In this document: piece by piece, positions 51,003 to 58,653 of the stretch
Layout of the letters: the number at the start of each line of letters is the position of its first letter
Position numbering within the stretch: position 1 is the stretch's first letter
NCBI GenBank assembly: GCA_012960245.1
Contig: DUBO01000028.1
Location: forward strand, 1 to 64,000
DNA from: Candidatus Binatota bacterium
GTDB lineage: Bacteria > Desulfobacterota > Binatia > UBA1149
Length of the DNA stretch: 64,000 nucleotides
Reading direction: 5' to 3'
Notes under the pieces: generated by a model
Database searches by the model: none
Told to the model about the DNA's origin: nothing
The model's input: only the letters and a program-made list of their open reading frames with translations
Translations under genes and position numbers: made by a program

Positions 51003-52565
51003 ATGGGCGCTAAGAAAACAACTATGAAAAACAACATCGGGCTTTTCCTGGCCAAGCGTGCCGAACTCGACCCGGACCTCGAGGCCTTCGTGGGCCTGGA
51101 GTCGGGGCAGCGATTGACCTACCGCGAGTTCAACGAGCGCTCCTGCCGGACGGCCAATGCGCTCACCGGGCTCGGCGTAGGCAAGGGCGACCGCGTGGCG
51201 TTGCTGATGATGAACGGCGCCGAGTACATCGAGTCGTTCTTCGCTATCGCCAGGATAGGCGCCATCGTGGTGCCGCTTAACTGGCGACTGGTGGCCGACG
51301 AGCTGACGTTTATATTGTCGGACAGTGGCGCCACCGTGTTGTTGTTTGACGGTGAGTTTGCCGAGGTGGTGGCCGCGCTGCAGGGGCGACCCGACGCGAC
51401 GGCGGTGACCACCTGGGTGCAGGCGGGCGATGACCAACGAGCCGACTGGGCCTCGTCCTACGACGAGCTGCAGCAGTCCGCGTCGGCTGACGCTCCGGAA
51501 ACCGGCGGCGAGGACGAAGACGAACTTTACATAATGTACACCTCGGGTACGACCGGTTTACCCAAGGGGGCGGTACACACGCACGCGTCGGCCATGTGGG
51601 GGGCCTTGACGATAGCCGCTACCGCAGACATGCGTTACGCCGACCGTTACATGGTTACCCTGCCGTTGTTCCACGTCGGCGCGCTTACACCGATGCTTGT
51701 TAATGTCTACAAGGGTGGCACGAGCGTGGTAATGCGCGCGTTCGACCCGGTGCGAGCCTGGCAGGCCCTGGAAGAAGAAAAGATTGATAATATGCTGCTG
51801 GTGCCGGCGATGCTCAATTTCATGTTGCAGGTGCCCGACTTCGACAAGTACGACCGCAGCCGTCTGCGCTGGTGCATGAGCGGCGCCGCTCCGGTACCCG
51901 TCAACCTCATAGAGCGCTGCGCCGAGCTGGATATAGAAATCCAGCAGGTCTACGGCATGACCGAGTCCTGCGGGCCGGCTTGCCTGTTGACCTCGGCCGA
52001 TTCGCTGCGCAAGGCCGGGTCTACCGGCAAGGCCTTTTTTCACACCGACGTACGGGTAGTCGATGACAAGGGCGACGATGTAGCGCCCGGAGAAGCCGGG
52101 GAGGTATGGATACGGGGCGCCCACGTGATGAAAGAGTACTGGAACCGGCCCGAGGCCTCCGAGGAGACCCTGGCCGGTGGTTGGCTGCACTCGGGGGACA
52201 TCGCGACGATAGACGACGAGGGTTTTATATACATACAGGATCGAATGAAGGACATGATCATTTCGGGCGGTGAGAACGTGTACCCCGCCGAGATAGAAAA
52301 CGTGTTGCTCGACTGCGACGGCGTGGCCGACGCTGCGGTCATCGGCCAGCCCAGCGAGAAGTGGGGCGAATCGCCGGTGGCCGTGCTGGTGGGTTCGGCC
52401 GGCCCGGTAGATCCCGGCACAGTGCTTGAGCACTGCAAGACCCGGCTGGCCGCCTTCAAGAGACCGGTGGCTGTTGAGATGGTCGAAGAAATTCCCCGCA
52501 ACCCTTCGGGTAAGATACTCAAACGCATACTGCGCGAGCGCTACCCCGGACCTGCGCCCGCCTGA
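51003..52565 (+). CDS. Long-chain-type acyl-CoA ligase (AMP-binding)
   Basis: A 520-residue ANL-superfamily ligase. The ATP-binding P-loop IMYTSGTTGLPKGAVHTHAS, YGMTESCG, GWLHSGDIATIDDEGFIYIQDRMKDMI and the C-terminal IPRNPSGKILKRILR (catalytic Lys) are all present. It activates a carboxylic acid to the acyl-adenylate and then the CoA ester. ATG 51003 is followed by an in-frame ATG at 51024, either possible. It lies next to the MarR gene and may be under its control, though the MarR boxes are downstream of it. Confidence 0.93.
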   Translation: MGAKKTTMKNNIGLFLAKRAELDPDLEAFVGLESGQRLTYREFNERSCRTANALTGLGVGKGDRVALLMMNGAEYIESFFAIARIGAIVVPLNWRLVADELTFILSDSGATVLLFDGEFAEVVAALQGRPDATAVTTWVQAGDDQRADWASSYDELQQSASADAPETGGEDEDELYIMYTSGTTGLPKGAVHTHASAMWGALTIAATADMRYADRYMVTLPLFHVGALTPMLVNVYKGGTSVVMRAFDPVRAWQALEEEKIDNMLLVPAMLNFMLQVPDFDKYDRSRLRWCMSGAAPVPVNLIERCAELDIEIQQVYGMTESCGPACLLTSADSLRKAGSTGKAFFHTDVRVVDDKGDDVAPGEAGEVWIRGAHVMKEYWNRPEASEETLAGGWLHSGDIATIDDEGFIYIQDRMKDMIISGGENVYPAEIENVLLDCDGVADAAVIGQPSEKWGESPVAVLVGSAGPVDPGTVLEHCKTRLAAFKRPVAVEMVEEIPRNPSGKILKRILRERYPGPAPA

Positions 52566-52630
52566 GCTGCCCCCCGGCGTTACTACTGGTCACGACTCGA
52601 GTGGGCCCCTGCGAAAGCCCCGTAAACAGT

Positions 52631-52642
52631 GTGCATATGCAC
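52631..52642. promoter_or_regulatory. MarR box A
   Basis: GTGCATATGCAC, a perfect 12-bp palindrome, between the ligase and the marR gene. It belongs to a set of four related boxes (consensus GTGyATATrCAC) flanking the marR gene. It lies 37 bases ahead of box B. Confidence 0.7.
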
Positions 52643-52659
52643 TTGTTTGTAAAAAGGGG

Positions 52660-52691
52660 TTGACGCTTCCCCGTATAATGTGTATATACAC
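52660..52691 (+). promoter_or_regulatory. marR promoter with MarR box B in the -10 region
   Basis: TTGACG (52660-52665) and TATATA (52683-52688) are 17 bases apart. The -10 lies inside GTGTATATACAC (52680-52691), a perfect 12-bp palindrome. A TATAAT at 52674-52679 could serve instead. Either start point would be within about 10 bases of the ATG at 52696, so the message has almost no leader, and no Shine-Dalgarno sequence is seen. Autorepression is implied. Confidence 0.65.
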
Positions 52692-52695
52692 AGAC

Positions 52696-53166
52696 ATGGG
52701 AAGGGGCTCTGAAAAGACCAGCGCTGGCGACAGCGGCAGTGGAAAGGACAGCGGATGTGCGTGCTTCAACATACGCCGTGCGGCCAGGGCTGTTACCCGC
52801 CTTTACGACGACACAATCAGGTCCACAGGGCTCAGATCTTCGCAGGTTATGCTGCTTATGGGCGTGCGTGCCATGGGCCCGGTAAGCGTGGGCAACCTGG
52901 CCGAGGAAGCCGTGCTTGACCGCACTACGCTTACCCGAAATCTGCGCCCACTGGAGCGCGAAGGACTGGTTCGCATAGAGCAGGGCGTGGACAGGCGCGA
53001 GCGGGTGGTAAGTCTTACCGCCAAGGGAGACAGCAGGCTCAAGGTGGCGATGCCGGTGATGCGCAAGGCGCAACAGAAGGTGGAGGAATTGGTGGGGGGC
53101 AACTGCGTTTCCCGGGTCATAGAGGATCTGGGGCGTTTGGTGGGTGCTACCAGGACGAGGGCGTAA
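52696..53166 (+). CDS. MarR family transcriptional regulator
   Basis: A 156-residue MarR protein. An N-terminal Ser/Gly-rich tail is followed by CACFNIRRAARAVTRLYDDTIRSTGLRSSQVMLLMGV, then the winged helix VGNLAEEAVLDRTTLTRNLRPLEREGLVRIEQGVDRRERVVSLTAKG. The two Cys near the start (GCACFN) are in a spot often used for oxidant or ligand sensing. It starts at ATG 52696 with a very short leader. Palindromic boxes lie in its own promoter and in the promoter of the next gene, so it probably represses both. Confidence 0.92.
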   Translation: MGRGSEKTSAGDSGSGKDSGCACFNIRRAARAVTRLYDDTIRSTGLRSSQVMLLMGVRAMGPVSVGNLAEEAVLDRTTLTRNLRPLEREGLVRIEQGVDRRERVVSLTAKGDSRLKVAMPVMRKAQQKVEELVGGNCVSRVIEDLGRLVGATRTRA

Positions 53167-53185
53167 AGGAAGTCCTTTTTTTTGC

Positions 53186-53222
53186 TTGACAAGGTGTATA
53201 TGCACCTTATGTATGTACACAT
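53186..53222 (+). promoter_or_regulatory. Promoter of the small peptide gene with MarR boxes C and D
   Basis: TTGACA (53186-53191, exact consensus) and TATGTA/ATGTAT (53208-53214) are 16-17 bases apart. Box C, GTGTATATGCAC (53194-53205), fills the spacer; box D, ATGTATGTACAC (53209-53220), is a 10/12 match and covers the -10. Bound MarR would cover the whole core promoter. Confidence 0.68.
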
Positions 53223-53248
53223 AGATTGATTACGGAGAGGCCGGGACG

Positions 53249-53503
53249 ATGACTGGAACTGAGAACAACGGAGATAATACGATGAATATCAACTCAAATG
53301 GATGCGCAGTAGCAAACCTGGCCCAAGGGGCCTTCGCGGGCTGGGACGAAGACAGCGAAGACCTGGTCGCGAGATCGGCCCGGACCGGCGGAGTCGTAGG
53401 GTCGGCGGTGGGTAGCGCGGTAGGAAGAGCGTTGCCGGCGTTGGTGGCTAGTGGAGGTTTCGCCCTGGCGGTCTTCCTGCCCCTGATCCTGGCCTTCGCA
53501 TGA
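53249..53503 (+). CDS. Small glycine-zipper membrane peptide, MarR-controlled
   Basis: An 84-residue protein, or 73 if ATG 53282 is used; both starts have a GGAGA-type ribosome site. The N-terminal half is polar and acidic (AGWDEDSEDLVARS). The C-terminal half is a glycine-zipper helix (G48-VV-G51-SAV-G55-SAV-G59) followed by a hydrophobic stretch (GGFALAVFLPLILAFA) that should insert in the membrane. A Gly-Gly at residues 47-48 resembles a bacteriocin leader cleavage site, but no exporter or immunity gene is adjacent. I do not recognise the family. It has its own promoter with two MarR boxes. Confidence 0.65.
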   Translation: MTGTENNGDNTMNINSNGCAVANLAQGAFAGWDEDSEDLVARSARTGGVVGSAVGSAVGRALPALVASGGFALAVFLPLILAFA

Positions 53504-53660
53504 GCTGTCGGGAGGGCAGCAAAGAAACGGGCGGCGATCGCCAGCGCAACATCGGTGGTCGCGCCCGCCTGGGCCAGGAGCCCGCCGCTGGACAAGCCCG
53601 AGGCCACGCTCGGCGGCGACCAGGGGCATGCCCGGTAACCACGCCGAACCCTGCAGTCGG

Positions 53661-54572
53661 TTAGTCCTTGCCGCTGCTTTTGCGCGCCGCCGGGGTTTCC
53701 TGGAGGTAGCGCTCCATGAGTTCCCGGTGCTCACCGGCCTCGCGCTCGCGCAGTTCCCAGAACCTGGGCGAGCGACGGCCGTCCATGAAAGCCACGCCGC
53801 CTTCCTTGCCCTCGGGCGAGTCAAACCAGTCGGGGTACATTGACGAAGATATAGCCCCCATCTCCTGGTAGCCGTCCATCTCCTGGTCGAAGGCCGCCTT
53901 GAGCACCTCGAGGCATCCGGGACTCAAGGCCAGCAGTTCCTCTGCCCAGCGGTCGACCGCGGCCTCGAGATCACCGACCGGCACCACCTCGTTGACCAGC
54001 CCCATGCGTTCGGCTTCCTCCGCGGTGTACTTGCGACACAGCATCCACATTTCGCGTGCCTTCTTGGCGCCTATGACCTTGGTGAGGTAGGGGACGAAAA
54101 ACCCATCGGCCGGGCTCGACACGCGCGGGCCCGCTTGGCCGAACTTTGCCGTGTCGGCGGCGATGGTGAAGTCGCAGCAGTAGGCCATGTGGTTGTGTCC
54201 GCCCAGGCAGTAGCCCTGTACCTGGGCCAGCACCGGTTTGCGTGAATTGCGCACCAGGCGGTTGTGGGGGTAGCGAAAATAGAAACCCTTGCGCAGCCCC
54301 CAGGTCTCCCACTCCACGTCGCCGCCGGTACCGAAGTTCTTGCCTGCGCCGGCCACCACGATCAGGCCGATCGATGTGTCGTGGTTGGCATCGTAAAACG
54401 CGCGGAACATCTGTTCTACGGTTTCCAGGGTCATCACGTTGTACTTGTCGGGCTTGTTCAGCGTGACCCGTGCAATGCCTCCGCCTAGTTTAGCGTGGTG
54501 TTTCTTCTCGTAGACGATTTCGTCAAAGACGAGCCCGTCGCCGTTTACCTGCTGCCAATCGCTCCAACTCAT
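53661..54572 (-). CDS. Crotonase-fold enzyme (enoyl-CoA hydratase/ring-opening hydrolase-like)
   Basis: A 303-residue crotonase-superfamily protein. Oxyanion-hole regions are YNVMTLETVEQM with GTGGDVEWE, and QGYCLGGHNHMAYCCDFTIAADTAKFGQAG. The GAGKNFGTGGD pattern and length resemble MenB/BadI-like enzymes that close or open rings as well as simple hydratases. It is on the minus strand, with its start 89 bases from KstR-type box 4, and is divergent from the molybdenum hydroxylase operon. Ring cleavage is a plausible role but is inference. Confidence 0.85.
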   Translation of the reverse strand: MSWSDWQQVNGDGLVFDEIVYEKKHHAKLGGGIARVTLNKPDKYNVMTLETVEQMFRAFYDANHDTSIGLIVVAGAGKNFGTGGDVEWETWGLRKGFYFRYPHNRLVRNSRKPVLAQVQGYCLGGHNHMAYCCDFTIAADTAKFGQAGPRVSSPADGFFVPYLTKVIGAKKAREMWMLCRKYTAEEAERMGLVNEVVPVGDLEAAVDRWAEELLALSPGCLEVLKAAFDQEMDGYQEMGAISSSMYPDWFDSPEGKEGGVAFMDGRRSPRFWELREREAGEHRELMERYLQETPAARKSSGKD

Positions 54573-54661
54573 AGGCTTGCTCCCCGTGGGCCAGCATTAG
54601 CTCCCCCGCAGGGAGCAGGCAAGAAGGGGGCGGCTTGCCCCGCCTGCCGTCGAGAGGTAAA

Positions 54662-54675
54662 TGGAACATGTTCTA
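54662..54675. promoter_or_regulatory. KstR-type TetR operator, box 4
   Basis: TGGAACATGTTCTA is the most symmetric of the four sites and fits TnnAACnnGTTnnA. It lies 89 bases upstream of the crotonase start and 32 bases upstream of the hydroxylase FAD-subunit start, so it can serve both divergent genes. Confidence 0.72.
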
Positions 54676-54707
54676 CCTGTGTCGCTGCAGGTGGGGTGTA
54701 GCGATAC

Positions 54708-55571
54708 ATGAAGCCACCAGCCTTTGAATATGCCGCTCCCGCTACCGTGGCCGAGGCAGTCGGGTTGCTGGCCGAGCGTGGTTTTGACGCCAAGATCCTG
54801 GCCGGCGGGCAGAGCCTGATGGCCTTGCTCAACATGCGCCTTGCGCGCCCCGAGCTGCTCGTCGATATCGCCCGCGTGCCCGGGCTCGACAGCATTGAGA
54901 TATCAGGCGACTGCCTGGGCGTGGGCGCGATGGCCCGCCAGCGTTCACTGGAATTTTTTCCCGGCCTGGGCGATAGCCACCCGCTCTTGCTGGCCGGGCT
55001 GCGCCACGTGGCCCACCCCCAGAACCGCAACCAGGGCACAGTGTGCGGCTCACTGGCCCATGCCGATCCCGCCGCCGAATTGCCGGCCCTGGCCCTGGCC
55101 ACCGACGCCGAGCTGTTTATAGAAGGTCCCAATGGGAGACGCAGCGAACGCGCCGAGGATTTTTTTGTCACCTACCTGACCACCACGCTCGAAGAGGATG
55201 AGTTGCTCGTAGAGGCTCGCTTTCCGTTGCCGGCAGAGGGCAGCGGCTGGTCGGTGCAGGAGGTGACCCGTCGGCATGGCGATTTCGCGCTGGCCGGTGC
55301 GGTGGTGACCCTGCGCATCGCCGACGCGCGCGTGGCCGATCCCCGCGTGGTGGCCTTCGGCGTGGGAGCTGTGCCGTTGCGCTGCGCGGCGGCCGAGCAG
55401 TCGCTCGACGGAGCCGAGCCGGGACCGGCAGCATGGAAAGAAGCCGCAGCGCTGGTGGCCGAGGCGGTCGAAGACCCCCTGGATGATGTTCACGCCAGCG
55501 CCGCTCAGCGGCGTTCGGTAGCTGGAGTTATGGCCGCGCGGGCAATGGAGCAAGCCGCGACGCGGGCTTAA
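54708..55571 (+). CDS. Molybdenum hydroxylase FAD-binding subunit (CoxM-like)
   Basis: A 287-residue FAD-binding subunit of the xanthine dehydrogenase/CO dehydrogenase family. The FAD motifs AKILAGGQSLMALLNMRLARPELLVDI and HPQNRNQGTVCGSLAHADPAAELPAL (the NxGT and GG motifs) are typical. It passes electrons from the Fe-S subunit to an acceptor. First gene of the plus-strand operon 54708-61294. KstR-type box 4 lies just ahead of it. Confidence 0.92.
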   Translation: MKPPAFEYAAPATVAEAVGLLAERGFDAKILAGGQSLMALLNMRLARPELLVDIARVPGLDSIEISGDCLGVGAMARQRSLEFFPGLGDSHPLLLAGLRHVAHPQNRNQGTVCGSLAHADPAAELPALALATDAELFIEGPNGRRSERAEDFFVTYLTTTLEEDELLVEARFPLPAEGSGWSVQEVTRRHGDFALAGAVVTLRIADARVADPRVVAFGVGAVPLRCAAAEQSLDGAEPGPAAWKEAAALVAEAVEDPLDDVHASAAQRRSVAGVMAARAMEQAATRA

Positions 55572-55606
55572 GCCGAGCGGCCGGGATAAGGGCGACAGGA
55601 TCAAGA

Positions 55607-56203
55607 ATGGGCGAAGGAAAAACATCCAGGGTGACGGTGGAGGTCACCGTAAACGGCCGCCGCCAGTCGGCCGAACTCGAGCCGCGCGTGACGCTCGCCG
55701 ATTTTCTACGCGTGGAGCTGGGACTCACCGGTACCCACCTGGGCTGTGAGCACGGCGTCTGCGGTGCCTGCACCGTGTTGCTCGACGGGCGCGCGGTGCG
55801 CAGCTGCATAATGCTGGCCGTGCAGGCCGCCGGACACGAGGTGACCACTATCGAGGCGCTGGCCAACGAGGGTGAGTTGCACCCGCTGCAGCAAGCCTTC
55901 GTCGACAAGCACGGCCTGCAGTGCGGCTTCTGTACGCCTGGCTTCATCATGGCCGCAGCCGAGTTGCTCGAGCGTGACTCCGACCCATCCGAGCAGGCGC
56001 TGCTCGAAACATTGGGCGGGCAGGTGTGCCGTTGCACGGGTTACGAGGCCATCATCGAGTCGGTGCGCGACGCTGCTGAAAAATTACGCCAGCAAGGCGT
56101 GGGTCCGCTCGAGCTTCTGACCGCAGCCCTCGAAAAGAAAGCGGCGCCCAGTGGCAACGATACTGGTGGCAACGATACTGGTGGCAACGGGGGCGGCGAG
56201 TGA
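55607..56203 (+). CDS. Molybdenum hydroxylase 2Fe-2S subunit (CoxS-like)
   Basis: A 198-residue subunit with two iron-sulfur clusters. The plant-ferredoxin-type motif GCEHGVCGACTVLLDGRAVRSC and the second CGFCTPGFI...CRCTGYEAI are complete. It is longer than usual (about 160 residues) because of a C-terminal Gly/Asn/Asp/Thr-rich tail made by a 15-base tandem repeat. It overlaps the large subunit gene by 4 bases (GTGA). Confidence 0.92.
   Translation: MGEGKTSRVTVEVTVNGRRQSAELEPRVTLADFLRVELGLTGTHLGCEHGVCGACTVLLDGRAVRSCIMLAVQAAGHEVTTIEALANEGELHPLQQAFVDKHGLQCGFCTPGFIMAAAELLERDSDPSEQALLETLGGQVCRCTGYEAIIESVRDAAEKLRQQGVGPLELLTAALEKKAAPSGNDTGGNDTGGNGGGE
56153..56182 (+). repeat. 15-bp tandem repeat in the 3' end of the 2Fe-2S subunit gene
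   Basis: GGCAACGATACTGGT occurs twice in succession, with a degenerate third copy starting (GGCAACGG). The unit is a multiple of three, so it encodes GNDTG repeats without disturbing the frame. It lies just ahead of the GTG start of the large subunit gene. Confidence 0.8.
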
Positions 56204-58611
56204 GTAGTCACATTCCCAACAGTGTCCAGGAGCTTCCGGTAAGCGAGATCCGCTGGATAGGCAAGGGTGTTGAGCGCCTCGAAGACCCGTCGCTTGTAAC
56301 CGGCCGCACCGAGTTCATCGACAACGTGGTGCTCCCCGGCATGCTTCACTGCGCCATACTGCGCAGCCCCTACGCCCACGCACGAATCGTTTCGATCGAC
56401 AGCTCGGCGGCCGAAGAGATGGAGGGCGTGTATGCGGTGATCACCGGCAGCGACGCTGCGCGCCTGACCAACCCGGCCACTACGGCACCGGAGGGTTGGG
56501 GTGGCTACTGCCTGGCCCACGAGAAGACCCGCTTCGTGGGCGAGCCCGTGGTGGCGGTGGCGGCAACGAATCGCTACCTGGCCGAGGACGCCCTTGAGCT
56601 CATCATCGTTGAGTACGAGGAGCTGCCGGTGGTGGCTAACGCGCAGGCCGCGCTGGCGGCCGACGCGGCGCTGTTGTTCGAGGAACACGGCAGCAACGTG
56701 ATGCTCCAGCGCAAGTTTACCTGGGGCGAGGTCGACGCGGCGTTTGACCAGGCCGACCTCGTGGTCTCCGACGACTACCGTTGGAACCGCCTGGGCGCTA
56801 ATCCCATGGAGACCTTCGGCTGCGTGGTTGACTGGAACCCGGCCGACGACATGCTCACCTGCCGCGGCTCCTTCCAGTCACAGTCGCACATGGGCCTCGC
56901 ACGCTCGCTGGTGCTCGGCCTGCCTTCGAACCAGGTGCGCATGATCAGTCACCCGCACGGCGGCAGCTTCGGTGGCAAGGGCGGGTTTCGTGGCGTGGAC
57001 ATCTGCGCGCTGCTTTCCAAGGCGGCCTCCGGCCGACCGGTGAAGTGGATAGAGGACCGCCTGGAATACCTGCTCGCGGGTGCTGGGCAGAGCTGGGATC
57101 GCGAGTACACGCTGCAGCTGGCGCTCAAGAAGGACGGCACCGTGACCGGCCTGCGCGTGAAGTTGCTCGACGACATGGGCGGCACCGCCGAGGCTTTCGG
57201 CGCCGTGTCGGCGGCCAAGCCCCTGGCCGCTTTTACCGGTTGTTACGCCATACAGGCGGCCGAGTACGATCTCACGCTCGTGGCCACCAACAAGATTCCG
57301 CAGAGTCCCTACCGCGGCATGGGACCGCCGCCGCACAACTGGGTACTCGAGCAGACCATGGACAAGGCCGCGCGCGAGCTGGGGCTGGACCCCGCCGAGA
57401 TCCGCAGGCGCAACTATATTCCGGCCGACGCGTTTCCCTACACCATAGCCAGCGGCAACGAGTACGACTCGGGCAACTACGAGGCCACGCTGGACGCGCT
57501 GCTCGACATGGCCGACTATCAAAAGCTCTGCGCCGAGCGCGACAGCGCCCAGGCTGAAGGTCGCCTGCTGGGTCTCGGGCTCGCCAACACGATAGAGCCG
57601 GGCGTGTTTGACTGGAACGCCTACGCCATCGTCGGACTCGAGAGCACCGGCGTGCCCGAGGGCATAACGGTGGCTATCGATGTGATGGGTCGCATCACGG
57701 CACGGCTGGGATTCTCGCTCGAGGGGCAGGGGCAGTACACGCTCGTGGCGCAGGTGCTGGCCGACTACTTTGCCGTCACGCCGGCCGACGTGAGCATCGT
57801 GTACCAGGACTCGCTGTCGGCGCCGCCACACTTCGGGCCGGGTGGCTCACGACTGGGCGTGGCCATAACCGGCGCCGCGCTGGGAGCCGCGCACCTGCTC
57901 GAGCGCAAGCTGGCCCGCGTTGCCGCGGTACTGTTGCAGTGCGGCCCCGACGATGTCGAGCTCATGGACGGTTTCTTGCGGGTGCGTGCCATGCCCGAGG
58001 CGAAGATGCACTTTGCCGAGGTGGCCGGCGCCATGCTCGCGCGCAGCGACCTGCTGCCCGAAGGCAGCGATCCGCAGCCGCAAGCCACCTACGTGTGGAC
58101 GGCTCCCGGTCGCACCCCGGCCGACGAACAGGGCCGCGCGAAGAGTTACCTCACGGCCGCCAACGCCTGCCACCTGGTGAAGGTCGAAATTGATCGCGAC
58201 ACTGGCACCGTGGATATACTGGGCTACTGGTTGGTCGACGATTGCGGTACCCGCCTCAACCCGGTCACCGTTGAAGGCCAGACCATGGGGGGCATAGCGC
58301 AGGGCGTGGGCGCGGCGCTGCTCGAGGAGTACGTGTACGACGAGTCTGCCCAGCCGTTGACCTCGTCGTTCATGGACTACCTGCTGCCCAGCGTCTACGA
58401 GGTTCCGCGGGTAGAAAAAAAGGCGCTGACCACTCCGTCGCCGTTTACACCCCTGGGTGCCAAGGGCTGCGGCGAGGGCGCCATGCACACCACGCCGGCG
58501 GCAATCATGTGCGCCATAAACAATGCGTTGTCGCCGCTGGGCCTGTCGGCCCGCGAGGTGCCGGCCAGTCCGCGCAGGCTGTGGAAGCTGCTGCACGAGA
58601 ACGCCGATTGA
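56200..58611 (+). CDS. Molybdenum hydroxylase large (molybdopterin) subunit, CoxL/XDH-like
   Basis: An 803-residue molybdopterin-binding subunit. GRTEFIDNVVLPGMLHCAILRSPYAHARI opens it; the HPHGGSFGGKGG motif (about residue 252-261) and the catalytic Glu759 in AKGCGEG are present. The active-site loop, normally PYRGAGRPE, reads PYRGMGPPP (from residue 370), and the AYxCSFR loop of true CO dehydrogenase is missing, so it is not a CO dehydrogenase. It hydroxylates an unknown carbon, perhaps a ring or side chain. GTG start overlaps the Fe-S subunit stop. Maturation proteins are at 8620-10969. Confidence 0.9.
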   Translation: MSSHIPNSVQELPVSEIRWIGKGVERLEDPSLVTGRTEFIDNVVLPGMLHCAILRSPYAHARIVSIDSSAAEEMEGVYAVITGSDAARLTNPATTAPEGWGGYCLAHEKTRFVGEPVVAVAATNRYLAEDALELIIVEYEELPVVANAQAALAADAALLFEEHGSNVMLQRKFTWGEVDAAFDQADLVVSDDYRWNRLGANPMETFGCVVDWNPADDMLTCRGSFQSQSHMGLARSLVLGLPSNQVRMISHPHGGSFGGKGGFRGVDICALLSKAASGRPVKWIEDRLEYLLAGAGQSWDREYTLQLALKKDGTVTGLRVKLLDDMGGTAEAFGAVSAAKPLAAFTGCYAIQAAEYDLTLVATNKIPQSPYRGMGPPPHNWVLEQTMDKAARELGLDPAEIRRRNYIPADAFPYTIASGNEYDSGNYEATLDALLDMADYQKLCAERDSAQAEGRLLGLGLANTIEPGVFDWNAYAIVGLESTGVPEGITVAIDVMGRITARLGFSLEGQGQYTLVAQVLADYFAVTPADVSIVYQDSLSAPPHFGPGGSRLGVAITGAALGAAHLLERKLARVAAVLLQCGPDDVELMDGFLRVRAMPEAKMHFAEVAGAMLARSDLLPEGSDPQPQATYVWTAPGRTPADEQGRAKSYLTAANACHLVKVEIDRDTGTVDILGYWLVDDCGTRLNPVTVEGQTMGGIAQGVGAALLEEYVYDESAQPLTSSFMDYLLPSVYEVPRVEKKALTTPSPFTPLGAKGCGEGAMHTTPAAIMCAINNALSPLGLSAREVPASPRRLWKLLHENAD

Positions 58612-58653
58612 GAGAACGACCGCCTGGATTAACGACTGAAAGGAGACGAAGTC

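Noticed and set aside
53249-53503. Class II bacteriocin precursor
   Set aside because: A Gly-Gly and a glycine zipper are present, but no peptidase-containing exporter or immunity gene is near, and the acidic leader is atypical.
54708-58611. Aerobic CO dehydrogenase operon (coxMSL)
   Set aside because: The subunit order fits, but the large subunit lacks the AYxCSFR active-site loop, so CO oxidation is not supported.
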